From a virus: a stretch of DNA of 24,998 bases. This document shows positions 13,685 through 19,020 of the stretch, one piece after another. Both the position numbers and the translations under genes were made by a program. The stretch's first letter is position 1. Each line of letters begins with the position of its first letter. The DNA lies in IMG/VR virus record IMGVR_UViG_3300031963_000875, positions 1 through 24,998 of that record; one strand, 5' to 3'. Under the pieces are notes generated by a model. That model was not told the origin of the DNA. It saw nothing but the letters and a program-made list of their open reading frames with translations, and did no database searches.

Positions 13685-13709
13685 AAAAAAGCCCCGAACG
13701 GGTCGGGGC
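13683..13709 (-). terminator. Rho-independent terminator (leftward)
   Basis: On the minus strand: GCCCCGA (13709-13703), 5-nt loop, TCGGGGC (13697-13691), then eight U residues (13690-13683). No U-run follows in the plus direction, so rightward early transcription can pass into the helicase gene. Leftward transcripts coming through 15083 would end here, before running antisense to the recombination operon. It shares CCCGTTCGGGG plus a T-run with the rightward terminator at 10419-10437. Confidence 0.75.
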
Positions 13710-13742
13710 GAGAGAGGGTAAACAGGTGCAGTTTAGGGGGTC

Positions 13743-15068
13743 ATGGTGACTGAAGCAAGCCCACGGGACATTTCAACGCTGACCCCTGCTGAGTGGTACA
13801 AGCGTTTCGTTTACGTTGTGTCGGATGATTGCTTTTTTGACATTGAGACGCAGCGCGAATACCCGCGCCAAGCCTTCAACGCCATTTACCGTGGCGTGCC
13901 GTGTTTCAGTATTCACAACAAGCAACGCCGCATTGAGGCCGCAACGTCGTTCGATGAAAACCGCGCAGCTCTTGGGAGTCGCGTTCTCACAGGGCTGACC
14001 TTTGCGCCAGGTGAGGGCGTGCTGGTCGCTCGATCCGATGGGACGGTGTGGGCGAATCGCTGGCGTAATGCTCGGGTCACAGGCACAGACGCCGATGTAT
14101 CCCTTTGGATACAACACGCCGAGCGGATGCTGCCCGACAAAATGGAGCGCGAACACGTTTTCAATGTGCTTGCGTACAAAGTCCAGCACCCGAACCGCAA
14201 AATCAATCATGCGATCCTGCATTGTGGGCTGCCAGGGTCGGGTAAAGACACGCTCTATGCGCCGTTTCTGTACGCGATAGGCGGGCATAGCCTTGTCAAC
14301 GTCACCACCGCACGGGCTGACGATGTGACGGGGACATGGGGCTACGCGCTGGAGTCCGAGGTGCTTGTGCTGAATGAGCTTCGTCAGACCAACACCTTTG
14401 ACCGTCGCGCCCTCGAAAACCAGTTAAAGCCGCTGATTGCCGCACCGCCCGAGTTTCTAAACGTCAACCGCAAGGGGCTGCACCCGTACCCCGCGCTGAA
14501 CCGTTTGCTCGTCATGGCGTTTAGTAACGAACGGATGCCGATTGCATTGTCGCCAGAGGATCGCCGCTGGTTTGTGGTGTGGTCTACCGCTCCACGCATG
14601 ACCGACAAAGAAGGCGCAGAAATATGGAACTGGTACGAGAGAGGCGGGTCTAAGGCCGTCGCGGGATGGTTAGCCGCCCGAGATGTGTCGGCGTTCAATT
14701 TTGGTGCAACCCCGCCGATGACGGACGCCAAGCGGTCGCTCCTCGATTTGTCGCTCTCGCCCGCAGAGGCTTACCTCGCCGAAATGATCCGCTTGCGTGA
14801 AGGCCCGTTCTCGCGTGGGGCGGTCGCGTCACCTTGGGGCGATGTCCTCGCGGAGTGTGGCGGCATGACCGCCAAGGCCACCCGCGAAATGCGGGAGACG
14901 CTCATACAGGCGTTGACGGTCGCAGGGTGGGTCGATATGGGCCGCTGCATGAGTCGCAGCCACCCCAGCCCTAAAACGATCTGGTGCGCCCCAGAACACG
15001 CCAAGCGAACGTCCAGCGAATTGCGGAACATGGTCGAGGATGGCCCCGACCTGTCCGTCGTAAAGTGA
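13743..15068 (+). CDS. Primase/helicase-type ATPase (DUF5906-like, SF3)
   Basis: 441 residues from ATG 13743 (AGGGGG just upstream; GTG 13746 is an alternative with better spacing). Walker A is GLPGSGKDT (162-170), Walker B-like EVLVLNEL (206-213). A downstream RLLVMAFSNE...P then PEDRRWFVVW (about 254-280) matches the arginine/sensor segment of phage D5-type helicase domains. The ~140-residue N-terminal part has no zinc or TOPRIM motif that I can identify. Residues beyond ~340 are a helical, probably DNA-binding, region. The most likely role is replicative unwinding. It follows the recombination operon, separated by a 58-bp gap with the leftward terminator. Confidence 0.85.
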   Translation: MVTEASPRDISTLTPAEWYKRFVYVVSDDCFFDIETQREYPRQAFNAIYRGVPCFSIHNKQRRIEAATSFDENRAALGSRVLTGLTFAPGEGVLVARSDGTVWANRWRNARVTGTDADVSLWIQHAERMLPDKMEREHVFNVLAYKVQHPNRKINHAILHCGLPGSGKDTLYAPFLYAIGGHSLVNVTTARADDVTGTWGYALESEVLVLNELRQTNTFDRRALENQLKPLIAAPPEFLNVNRKGLHPYPALNRLLVMAFSNERMPIALSPEDRRWFVVWSTAPRMTDKEGAEIWNWYERGGSKAVAGWLAARDVSAFNFGATPPMTDAKRSLLDLSLSPAEAYLAEMIRLREGPFSRGAVASPWGDVLAECGGMTAKATREMRETLIQALTVAGWVDMGRCMSRSHPSPKTIWCAPEHAKRTSSELRNMVEDGPDLSVVK

Positions 15069-15082
15069 ACTAACCGAGCGGA

Positions 15083-15142
15083 CTAATCCGAAAGCACTTC
15101 GAGCAATAGCGCGACTGCCAGCGCGACCAATAATGCCGTCAT
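15083..15142 (-). CDS. 19-residue membrane microprotein
   Basis: A minus-strand frame ATG 15142 to TAG 15083, encoding MTALLVALAVALLLEVLSD: one uninterrupted hydrophobic helix with an acidic end. Its ATG overlaps the stop of the gene before it (ATGA), the coupling used all through this operon, and GAGGAGG lies about 10 bases upstream. These three features make translation likely although the frame is too short for usual gene finders. It is the last frame of the leftward early operon. A regulator of an inner-membrane protein is possible but unproven. Confidence 0.55.
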   Translation of the reverse strand: MTALLVALAVALLLEVLSD

Positions 15143-15384
15143 TTGTTCCGCGCCTCCTCAATCAGTCCCATGTAATAGGCCAGCAGCCGTTCCTCTTTGA
15201 GCGCGGACGCTGCCACGGCTTGCAGCATCCAGACCGCAGGGCCACCCCCTGCACAGGCTAGGATGCCGCGCAAGGCTTTCTCGTAACGGTCTGCGCGTTC
15301 GTCGGGCGACTCCCACGCCTTCGGCACGAACGGCTCGTCGGCGAATAAAGCCTCGCGTTCCTCGTCAGATAAAAGCCAACTCAT
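15139..15384 (-). CDS. Small leftward early protein, function unknown
   Basis: 81 residues behind GGGGGTG at good spacing. The sequence opens with MSWLLSDEEREALFADEPF, has DERADRYEKALRGILACAG, and ends in a helix LLAYYMGLIEEARNK. It looks like a small soluble helical protein with an acidic start. No family is recognised. It ends with ATGA overlap on the 19-residue membrane frame and begins 8 bases after the stop of the short gene at 15393-15521. Confidence 0.8.
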   Translation of the reverse strand: MSWLLSDEEREALFADEPFVPKAWESPDERADRYEKALRGILACAGGGPAVWMLQAVAASALKEERLLAYYMGLIEEARNK

Positions 15385-15392
15385 AACACCCC

Positions 15393-15521
15393 CTAGTGAT
15401 AATCGCAGGACGCACTACGCCTTGACGACCGCACGTTAGGGGGCGGGACATACCGCCACGACTCCCACCGTTTGGGCCGCCATGCCGAGGGACGAAAGAG
15501 GGAGAGCAGCCACCGGATCAC
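15393..15521 (-). CDS. Small Trp/Arg-rich protein (42 aa)
   Basis: A frame from GTG 15521 (overlapping the stop of the upstream gene as GTGA) to TAG 15395-15393. The product starts VIRWLLSLFRPSAWRPKRWE (20 residues) and continues SWRYVPPPN, ending in an Arg/Ser tail: a short hydrophobic, amphipathic start, then Trp/Arg-rich, then Pro-rich. It fills what would otherwise be a 130-bp gap, and the gene coupling is the same as elsewhere. Amphipathic Trp/Arg helices often bind membranes, but no function can be given. Confidence 0.6.
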   Translation of the reverse strand: MIRWLLSLFRPSAWRPKRWESWRYVPPPNVRSSRRSASCDYH

Positions 15522-15718
15522 GGGGCTGCCTCCGCCTTACGCTGATCCACAATTCGCTGCGCCAGGTCTAAGCCGTGGTCTAGGCCCATACTGAACACCG
15601 CGTCTGTGAATCGCTCGAACGACTCCGAATCGAACACGAATTCTGGGCCGTCCACCTCGTCGGGAATCACGGTAGCCCCACACGCGGCGGCAACTTTCCC
15701 GAGTTGGTCGAGCGTCAT
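15518..15718 (-). CDS. Small acidic early protein, function unknown
   Basis: 66 residues from ATG 15718, which overlaps the upstream stop (ATGA). The sequence MTLDQLGKVAAACGATVIPD then SESFERFTDAVFSMG and LDLAQRIVDQRKAEAAP suggests a small alpha/beta protein. Longer starts (TTG 15733, or another frame) are not supported. Its stop overlaps the GTG of the 42-residue gene. No motif is recognised. Confidence 0.75.
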   Translation of the reverse strand: MTLDQLGKVAAACGATVIPDEVDGPEFVFDSESFERFTDAVFSMGLDHGLDLAQRIVDQRKAEAAP

Positions 15719-16089
15719 TTGGCATCGTCCCAAGTCGGACGGGTCGCGGCTTGGGCGGGTCGGCCTTCTGCTGTGATTTTGAAGTTACCGATGGGCCAGC
15801 GGCGCATGATGTTCTCGGTCGGCCATACCAGCACCACTGTTCCCGCGTCGTGCTTCCAGCAGCCCTCGTTCGTCATACCGTCGCCCGTGTAATAAAAGGC
15901 GCGGTTCATCTTCCCGAGTAATGCCTTATTCGTTCCGAGTTGGAATGAATCCATTTTGAACTCGCACGGCTCAGTCGTTAGCACGGTGCGGCCTTTGCTG
16001 TCGCCTTTGACGCCACCGATAGCGAACGTCTCCGCGTGAGCAGCCGATATAGAAGCGGCAAGGGTCGCCGCGATAATTAAGTTACGCAT
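15715..16089 (-). CDS. Small secreted (periplasmic) phage protein, paralogue of 9231-9545
   Basis: 124 residues from ATG 16089, preceded by CTGGAGA; the longer start at 16134 would bury the signal peptide. The signal peptide is MRNLIIAATLAASISAAHA, with cleavage after AHA. The mature part has TEPCEFK, then FYYTGDGMTNEGCWKHDAG, VVLVWPTEN and RRWPIGNFKI. The two cysteines and the YTGxG, GCW, VLVW and WPIxxF positions match the order in the protein at 9231-9545, so they are likely paralogues. It should be exported and disulphide-bonded. It has an extra ~15-residue insertion before YYTG and an extended C-terminus. Confidence 0.8.
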   Translation of the reverse strand: MRNLIIAATLAASISAAHAETFAIGGVKGDSKGRTVLTTEPCEFKMDSFQLGTNKALLGKMNRAFYYTGDGMTNEGCWKHDAGTVVLVWPTENIMRRWPIGNFKITAEGRPAQAATRPTWDDAK

Positions 16090-16172
16090 ACAAAGTCTCC
16101 AGTTACCATAATGATGCCGACATTGGCACCCCATAACGCACGGTCGCCCATGCGCTACAGGCTGACAAGGCT

Positions 16173-16355
16173 TTAGGTTTCGTCGTTTGCCTCGCCCTCT
16201 GCGGTGTCATCGTAGGCAGGATCGCGGGAATCTATCCAACGGACGCGACGGCGCGGAACGTAGCCGATAGCGTCGGCTGCGGCCTCTCGCTCCGCTTGGT
16301 GGCGGCTATAGCCCGCGTCCATGTAACGCTCAATTGAGTCTCGATATTCGCTCAT
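16173..16355 (-). CDS. Small acidic/basic early protein, function unknown
   Basis: 60 residues, SD GGAGG, start overlapping the upstream stop (ATGA). The N-terminal half is a helix (MSEYRDSIERYMDAGYSRHQ then AEREAAADAIGYV), followed by a basic RRRVRW patch and a strongly acidic tail ending in EGEANDET. The helix-basic-acidic layout could be a protein mimic or a nucleic-acid-binding peptide, but nothing identifies it. Confidence 0.7.
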   Translation of the reverse strand: MSEYRDSIERYMDAGYSRHQAEREAAADAIGYVPRRRVRWIDSRDPAYDDTAEGEANDET

Positions 16356-16522
16356 ACGGCCTCCAAAAATTGGTTAGGATCGGCGCGGTACTTTTCGCAC
16401 GCCATTACCACAGCAAGGTTGACGCGGACATCTTCGGGCAACCCGATAGAGTTCGGCTGATTCAATAAACGGATGACCTCGGCGGCGATGGCATCGGCAA
16501 GGCGGGTTTCGCTAGCGTTCAT
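16352..16522 (-). CDS. Small helical early protein (56 aa)
   Basis: A frame from ATG 16522 to TGA 16354-16352, too short for many gene finders. The product reads MNASETRLADAIAAEVIRLL (20 residues), then NQPNSIGLPEDVRVNLAVVM and EKYRADPNQFLEAV. It has GAGGAG about 9 bases upstream, and both its start and stop overlap neighbouring genes by ATGA, so it fills the gap exactly and is very probably real. Function unknown. Confidence 0.75.
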   Translation of the reverse strand: MNASETRLADAIAAEVIRLLNQPNSIGLPEDVRVNLAVVMACEKYRADPNQFLEAV

Positions 16523-16725
16523 GCTGCAAACTCCTCGCTAACGTTGGCTTCATATTCAAGCAATAAATCGTCGTCCGACATCTTTTCGTACCCTACAAAC
16601 CCATAAGCAAGGTAGTCGGCAAGCAATCCGATGTCGCCTTGCTGCATGGCTTCGCGGATATAATTGATCGACTCCGCCACGAGCGCGTCGATGAGTTCCT
16701 CACGGGATGGTGTAGCGTTTTTCAT
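16519..16725 (-). CDS. Small acidic early protein, function unknown
   Basis: 68 residues with GAGGGC upstream. It is acidic and helical (REELIDALVAESINYIREAM, then DDDLLLEYEANVSEEFAA). Acidic small proteins of this type are common early-gene products in phages and may bind host proteins, though that is only an inference. Stop overlaps the next gene's ATG (ATGA). Confidence 0.75.
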   Translation of the reverse strand: MKNATPSREELIDALVAESINYIREAMQQGDIGLLADYLAYGFVGYEKMSDDDLLLEYEANVSEEFAA

Positions 16726-16735
16726 GGTTTAGCCC

Positions 16736-16972
16736 TCAATAGACTTGGATAGGGCAGTTATGGAGAGCGGCGCGGCCTTCTGCCCATGTTAGGGCCGCGT
16801 CAAGTGTCGGAAAGTCCATCTCCGCGCCATGGTCAAACGTCCCGCCCTCGTCGGTTACGGTTCGCTCGTAAGCGCACCAGCCGTCTGGGTTGTCGTCTGC
16901 GTCGCAGTATTCAGAGCCTATTTCATTCATCCGAAAACCGTGGACGTAGACTGCCTCAATTGGTTGCTTCAC
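16736..16972 (-). CDS. Small early protein, function unknown
   Basis: 78 residues from GTG 16972, chosen because GGGGGTG lies 5-8 bases upstream and because the start is 2 bases after the previous stop; the longer ATG at 17011 would overlap that gene. The sequence contains VYVHGFRMNEIG, DADDNPDGWCAYERTV, and DFPTLDAALTWAEGRAALHN. The DGWCAYERTV and FxTLDAALxWAE phrases look like a compact alpha/beta protein that I do not recognise. Confidence 0.75.
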   Translation of the reverse strand: MKQPIEAVYVHGFRMNEIGSEYCDADDNPDGWCAYERTVTDEGGTFDHGAEMDFPTLDAALTWAEGRAALHNCPIQVY

Positions 16973-16974
16973 GG

Positions 16975-17238
16975 TTACACCCCCAACGCTCTGTCGATGG
17001 CGTCTCTGCAAACGTCTCCGGTCAAAATCCCGCCAACGTCATCCATGCGACCGTCTAGCCATGCTTCGCGCACCTCTTTAAGAATTGCAAGAAGGTCGGG
17101 CGCGGCTGCGATAAGGTCGCCGTTGAACTGGTCGCGGCGAGGGGTGAGCATACAAACTGCTTTGCCCTCAGAATCGACCACCTTTACGCTTGCGCCGTTG
17201 CTCCCGACGACCCACGGGGCGGGGCTTGCGGAGATCAT
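16975..17238 (-). CDS. Ea22-like/phage early protein with IAAAPDLL motif
   Basis: 87 residues. It has SPAPWVVGSNGASVKVVDSE (20 residues), then DLIAAAPDLLAILKEVREAW, the second being a very common block in phage early proteins related to Ea22-like and DUF-type sequences. Such proteins occur in early leftward regions of many phages with no assigned function. The N-terminus is beta-like, the C-terminus helical. Start overlaps the upstream stop (ATGA). Confidence 0.8.
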   Translation of the reverse strand: MISASPAPWVVGSNGASVKVVDSEGKAVCMLTPRRDQFNGDLIAAAPDLLAILKEVREAWLDGRMDDVGGILTGDVCRDAIDRALGV

Positions 17239-17606
17239 GCGGCCTCCGCGAGAAATGCAACCGTATTGCCGCGACGGTTCGGGACGGGTGACAAGGTAAG
17301 GCCAGCGGCTTCCGCGATGCGGCGCATGGACTCAACACCGCAACCGCCGTCCAGCACGATGCGCCCCGTTCGCTTGCAGCGGCGCATACCGTTGAAAGAG
17401 GCGGCATGGTGCGCGATTGTCTCCAGCCGGTCTTGATAGCGGTCGGCAAGCCAGTTGCCGAGAACTGTCCCGATCATGTCAAAGCCACCGCCACAAGTGC
17501 GGTAGCGTTTGCCGGTGTAAGTGTCCTTTAATCGGCAGATATTCCAGCCATACGAACCCTGCCCACGCGACTTAGACCAGTCGATTAAAAGCGATGTCCG
17601 TTCCAT
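17235..17606 (-). CDS. Conserved phage protein with RYRTCGGGFDM motif
   Basis: 123 residues from ATG 17606, behind GAGAGGT; the longer frame to 17678 is not supported. The central KRYRTCGGGFDMIGTVLGNW (20 residues) resembles a block conserved in small phage early proteins. A second half has GRIVLDGGCGVESMRRIAEA (20 residues). The two Gly/Cys turns could make a metal or nucleotide site, but the function is unknown. It is preceded by the reiterated leader sequence at 17612-17634. Confidence 0.75.
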   Translation of the reverse strand: MERTSLLIDWSKSRGQGSYGWNICRLKDTYTGKRYRTCGGGFDMIGTVLGNWLADRYQDRLETIAHHAASFNGMRRCKRTGRIVLDGGCGVESMRRIAEAAGLTLSPVPNRRGNTVAFLAEAA

Positions 17607-17611
17607 GTGTT

Positions 17612-17634
17612 TACCTCTCAGTAATAGATTGTTT
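17612..17634 (-). repeat. Reiterated early-gene leader, copy A
   Basis: On the minus strand this is an AAACAATCTATTA block followed by the SD GAGAGGTA, ending 6 bases before the ATG at 17606. It fills the 29-bp gap between two genes. Copy B (18212-18233) shares AATAGATTGTTT exactly as read on the plus strand; copy C (18490-18510) differs at few positions. Confidence 0.65.
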
Positions 17635-17635
17635 G

Positions 17636-17785
17636 TTAGTCGTTCAATAGTCGAAAGAAACCGAAACCCAAAGCACACGCTACGCCCAAGTGATAGACCC
17701 CCAAACGTGCGGACGGCTCAACCCATGGGGCGGCGATAAGTAGGCAAAGGGCGAAAGCAAGTAGCAGCGAGGAATAGCGGTTCAC
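17636..17785 (-). CDS. Small membrane protein (49 aa, two helices)
   Basis: 49 residues from GTG 17785, with AAGAGGGTAT upstream and GTGA overlap with the stop of the gene before. Two hydrophobic segments (RYSSLLLAFALCLLIAAPW and YHLGVACALGFGFF) are separated by a polar VEPSARLG turn, so it should be an inner-membrane hairpin. The longer ORF in the same frame is not plausible. Function unknown; a membrane-active early protein is likely. Confidence 0.7.
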   Translation of the reverse strand: MNRYSSLLLAFALCLLIAAPWVEPSARLGVYHLGVACALGFGFFRLLND

Positions 17786-17931
17786 GGGTATACCCTCTTG
17801 GCTGTTAAGTAATGGGTCGGCGTTGACACCATTTCGGAAGCGACAGCGATTGCAGCCCGAGCCGATCTCGCAAGGATTCGAGCGACGGCTAGGTTGGTTG
17901 TGCCAATGTAGTAAACATTCCAAAATGACAT
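17782..17931 (-). CDS. Small early protein (49 aa), possible membrane association
   Basis: 49 residues from ATG 17931, with GTGAGGTG at ideal spacing. Sequence MSFWNVYYIGTTNLAVARIL (20 residues) then ARSARAAIAVASEM and a polar tail. The N-terminus is aromatic and amphipathic and could sit on the membrane. Coupled to the membrane gene at 17636-17785 by GTGA. No family is recognised. Confidence 0.7.
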   Translation of the reverse strand: MSFWNVYYIGTTNLAVARILARSARAAIAVASEMVSTPTHYLTAKRVYP

Positions 17932-17939
17932 GGCGCACC

Positions 17940-18206
17940 TCACAGCACGAAATCGGCAAGCGTGGACGCGAACATCTCGCCCCATTGGTTGCCGTTGGCG
18001 GTGACGAAATAAACTGGCTCGAAACGGTTATAGAGTCCGTTGAACTCTGTTCGGGAATAAGCGATGCCTACGCACTCACCTTGGCGTAGATCGTTAGTGC
18101 CGTTTTCCGTGAAAACATGGGACGCAACCAACGCAGTGCGATAGTTCTTATACTTTTCGGCGTTGCGGTAGTAATCGGCGTAGTTGAAACGGTCATAAAT
18201 TCTCAT
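17940..18206 (-). CDS. Small aromatic-rich early protein, function unknown
   Basis: 88 residues with the SD GAGGGTAT 4-6 bases upstream and the repeated leader copy B in front. Very rich in Tyr/Asn/Arg at the start (MRIYDRFNYADYYRNAEKYK, 20 residues), with a later GECVGIAYSRTEFNGLYNRF (20 residues) segment. The pattern suggests an alpha/beta protein with a strand-rich second half. No motif is recognised. Its position, early in a leftward operon near the control region, points to an immediate-early role. Confidence 0.75.
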   Translation of the reverse strand: MRIYDRFNYADYYRNAEKYKNYRTALVASHVFTENGTNDLRQGECVGIAYSRTEFNGLYNRFEPVYFVTANGNQWGEMFASTLADFVL

Positions 18207-18211
18207 GGTGA

Positions 18212-18233
18212 TACCCTCTTAATAGATTGTTTT
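18212..18233 (-). repeat. Reiterated early-gene leader, copy B
   Basis: On the minus strand: AAACAATCTATTA, then the SD GAGGGTA, ending 6 bases before the ATG at 18206. It fills most of the 32-bp gap between two genes. It shares AATAGATTGTTT (plus strand) with copy A and TACCCTC with copy C. Confidence 0.7.
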
Positions 18234-18238
18234 ATGAG

Positions 18239-18484
18239 TTACGGAATGGCAGGAACGCAAACGGGGCCAAGGATTCGACCAGATTTTGGGAACACGAGAT
18301 CGTGTGCGAACTTGTTTGCGTCGTCGTAATCATTAAAGAACACGACACCAGCCACCATGTCTGCATCGAGATCAGTCAACACAACCTTGTAAGGATGATC
18401 GTTGCCGGTTCGTAACGCTGGCGAACGATAAATGACAGCGGATTCCATGCCGGTTGTCGTGTTCGTGTAAGTTTCAAGTTGCAT
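18239..18484 (-). CDS. First gene of leftward early operon, function unknown
   Basis: 81 residues from ATG 18484. The upstream ATG 18490 touches GAGGGT with no spacing, whereas 18484 has the same 6-base spacing seen in the other repeated leaders, so it is preferred. The sequence has MQLETYTNTTTGMESAVIYR (20 residues) and a second part VVFFNDYDDANKFAHDLVFP. It is mostly beta-like with an acidic loop. As the promoter-proximal gene it may be the first protein made. Function is unknown. Confidence 0.75.
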   Translation of the reverse strand: MQLETYTNTTTGMESAVIYRSPALRTGNDHPYKVVLTDLDADMVAGVVFFNDYDDANKFAHDLVFPKSGRILGPVCVPAIP

Positions 18485-18489
18485 TGTCA

Positions 18490-18510
18490 TACCCTCATAA
18501 AAGACTGTTT
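18490..18510 (-). repeat. Reiterated early-gene leader, copy C
   Basis: On the minus strand: AAACAGTCTTTTA, then GAGGGTA, ending 5-6 bases before the ATG at 18484. It matches copies A and B with a few changes. A fourth, SD-less AAACAATCCTTTA lies at 18535-18547, and a partial copy (TACCCTCTT) precedes the GTG at 17785. Confidence 0.65.
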
Positions 18511-18563
18511 GGTTATCGAACGAATGAGAGTGTAAAGGATTGTTTTACGGAATACACGAAAAC

Positions 18564-18716
18564 CGTAGTCAGTGACCATCACGCGGATAACGGGTGACTA
18601 CGCAAGAAACATCACGGAAAACAATGCTTTTCGCTACCGTGTAGTCAAAAGAGGGTAAAAGGTATAAGAGATAGAATCTCTCTCATCTAAAAGATGAACC
18701 TCCGTAGTCATGACTA
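18564..18716. repeat. GTAGTCA repeat cluster with palindrome
   Basis: GTAGTCA occurs at 18565-18571, 18641-18647 and 18704-18710, and the complement TGACTAC at 18595-18601. The third copy runs into TAGTCATGACTA (18705-18716), a 12-bp perfect palindrome. The CCGT(GT)AGTCA context of the plus copies is constant, so this is a repeated site, most likely for a DNA-binding protein. Confidence 0.6.
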
Positions 18717-18898
18717 TTTACTACATGAGACCCATTCTCATTTAGACTGTTGTATCTACGCAACAACCTTCCCTAGCATAGTTATGGGAATTCCCTTGCA
18801 TGGTCTGTCTGTTGTATCCACGCAACACGTTGCATCTATGCAATATCTCGCATGGTTGTAGCGTCTACGCAACATCCTAGTAATGAGACGCAATCTCA
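18667..18898. repeat. Three GAGA-N5-TCTC dyads
   Basis: Sites at 18667-18681 (AGAGA-N5-TCTCT), 18726-18740 (TGAGA-N5-TCTCA) and 18884-18898 (TGAGA-N5-TCTCA). Each has 5-bp arms and a 5-bp centre, and the second and third flank the iteron cluster. Uniform spacing suggests binding of one homodimeric protein. Confidence 0.6.
18749..18873 (+). repeat. Iteron-like repeats (4 copies)
   Basis: GTTGTATCTACGCAAC at 18749-18764, GTTGTATCCACGCAAC at 18811-18826, GTTGCATCTATGCAAT at 18829-18844, and GTTGTAGCGTCTACGCAAC at 18855-18873. All are direct copies of the same orientation with a weak internal symmetry (GTTG...CAAC). The last is the first sequence with GCG inserted after GTTGTA. Iterons of this kind mark replication origins or operators. 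Confidence 0.8.
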
Positions 18899-18906
18899 AC
18901 ATGACA

Positions 18907-18933
18907 GGGGGGGTGGGGGTAGGGGGTACAGGG
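18907..18933 (+). other. Perfect G-quadruplex motif
   Basis: Four G-runs: 7 G (18907-18913), 5 G (18915-18919), 5 G (18922-18926) and 3 G (18931-18933), with loops of 1, 2 and 4 bases. This satisfies the canonical G3+N1-7 rule on the plus strand. It lies between the iterons and the AT-rich segment, 285 bp before the terminase operon. Confidence 0.85.
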
Positions 18934-18948
18934 CCAGGCTGTGTACCG

Positions 18949-18977
18949 TTGACGTGTACGTAAGGTCCACGAACAAT
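18949..18977 (+). promoter_or_regulatory. Candidate promoter P1 of terminase operon
   Basis: TTGACG (18949-18954), 17-bp spacer, AACAAT (18972-18977). The -35 has 5 of 6 matches and the -10 has 4 of 6. It points rightward to the packaging genes. A second candidate lies 43 bp downstream. Confidence 0.4.
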
Positions 18978-18991
18978 TTTTATTTTTTTTA

Positions 18992-19020
18992 TTTACAAAA
19001 CTATTTGTTACCCGTATCTT
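18992..19020 (+). promoter_or_regulatory. Candidate promoter P2 of terminase operon
   Basis: TTTACA (18992-18997), 17-bp spacer, TATCTT (19015-19020); 5 of 6 and 4 of 6 matches. Starts would be near 19027, giving a ~190-nt leader. It overlaps the AT-rich stretch, so chance similarity is possible. Confidence 0.4.

Noticed and set aside
13683-13709. Hairpin as rightward terminator for the early operon
   Set aside because: No T-run follows in the plus direction; the eight T residues belong to the minus strand, so it was assigned leftward.
18490-18490. ATG 18490 as the start of the first leftward early gene
   Set aside because: The SD GAGGGT abuts it directly; ATG 18484 has the 6-base spacing shared by the other repeated leaders.
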